Shown here piece by piece: positions 6,562 through 6,647 of a stretch of 6,647 nucleotides of DNA. The stretch's first letter is position 1; every line of letters begins with the position of its first letter. Below the pieces are notes generated by a model, which saw nothing but the letters and a program-made list of their open reading frames with translations, was not told where the DNA came from and made no database searches. Source of the DNA: Bacteroidota bacterium (lineage in GTDB: Bacteria > Bacteroidota > Bacteroidia > Sphingobacteriales > Sphingobacteriaceae); contig JANYAB010000456.1 of the NCBI GenBank assembly GCA_025355225.1, positions 1 through 6,647 on the forward strand. The letters run 5' to 3'. A program made the translations under genes and the position numbers.

Positions 6562-6643
6562 GTCCACTTTTCAGGGCGTTCCATTTTAAAGTGGAACACC
6601 ATGGAACACTTTGGAACGGTGTGTCGTCCTGAAAAAAGTTTAC
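6562..6643. mobile_element. 82-base inverted-repeat element, possibly a MITE or insertion-sequence remnant
   Basis: The left end GTCCACTTTTCAGGGCG (6562-6578) and the right end, read on the minus strand as GTAAACTTTTTTCAGGACG (6643-6625), are inverted repeats that agree at 14 of 17 aligned bases with two extra T on the right. Inside are GTTCCA (6578-6583) pairing with TGGAAC (6592-6597), and three TGGAAC units. Such ends with a CTTTT..CAGG core look like insertion-sequence termini, but there is no transposase in the window and no clear target duplication. It could equally be a structured RNA end; the window stops four bases further on. Confidence 0.4.
6592..6617. repeat. Three TGGAAC units at exact 10-base spacing
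   Basis: TGGAAC occurs at 6592-6597, 6602-6607 and 6612-6617. The first two units are followed by AC and the third by GG. A related CGGAAC lies at 6555-6560. The spacing is one DNA helix turn, which would put all copies on the same face. No known regulator is implied. Confidence 0.55.
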
Positions 6644-6647
6644 ACTT

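Overview
The window looks like a chromosome segment from a Bacteroidota bacterium, most likely a Sphingobacteriaceae member close to Mucilaginibacter or Pedobacter. The reasons are family content (a PAS-type regulator with a LuxR-type HTH domain, a YD-rich lipoprotein, a DUF2911 protein, an exported FAD oxidoreductase), A-rich leaders without clear Shine-Dalgarno sequences, and intergenic palindromes of a style common in that group. No species call is possible from the sequence alone.

Left half (1-2984), loose and accessory-looking. A minus-strand LuxR-type regulator (121-957) and a plus-strand lipoprotein (1274-2368) diverge from an AT-rich 316-base gap. Around them lie gene debris and repeats. 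Two short minus-strand fragments (34-120 and 2403-2453) copy the extreme 3' end of the FAD oxidoreductase gene found further right. A three-tier nested palindrome lies at 2486-2595. A broken 5' gene fragment (2739-2890) has a signal-like segment followed by a 'GKDFWV' motif. The regulator itself appears to carry a frameshift in its last codons.

Right half (2985-6495), compact and conserved. An exported FAD-dependent oxidoreductase with an SLH-like tail (2985-4811, minus) is divergent from a BstA/YfiT-type DinB-superfamily metalloprotein (4990-5514, plus). A DUF2911 protein with a TPR-like C-terminus (5650-6495, plus) follows. A 27-base perfect palindrome separates the last two genes, and a palindrome plus a short inverted-repeat element resembling the ends of an insertion sequence follow the last one.

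The genes do not form one evident pathway. The regulator could control the divergent lipoprotein by position only. The most informative signal is the three-fold occurrence of the oxidoreductase 3' end within 3 kb. It points to past duplication and loss, or repeated insertion at the end of this gene, with the regulator and lipoprotein lying between the scars. I see no convincing new defence or biosynthetic system, no RNA gene, no CRISPR array and no integrase or transposase gene.
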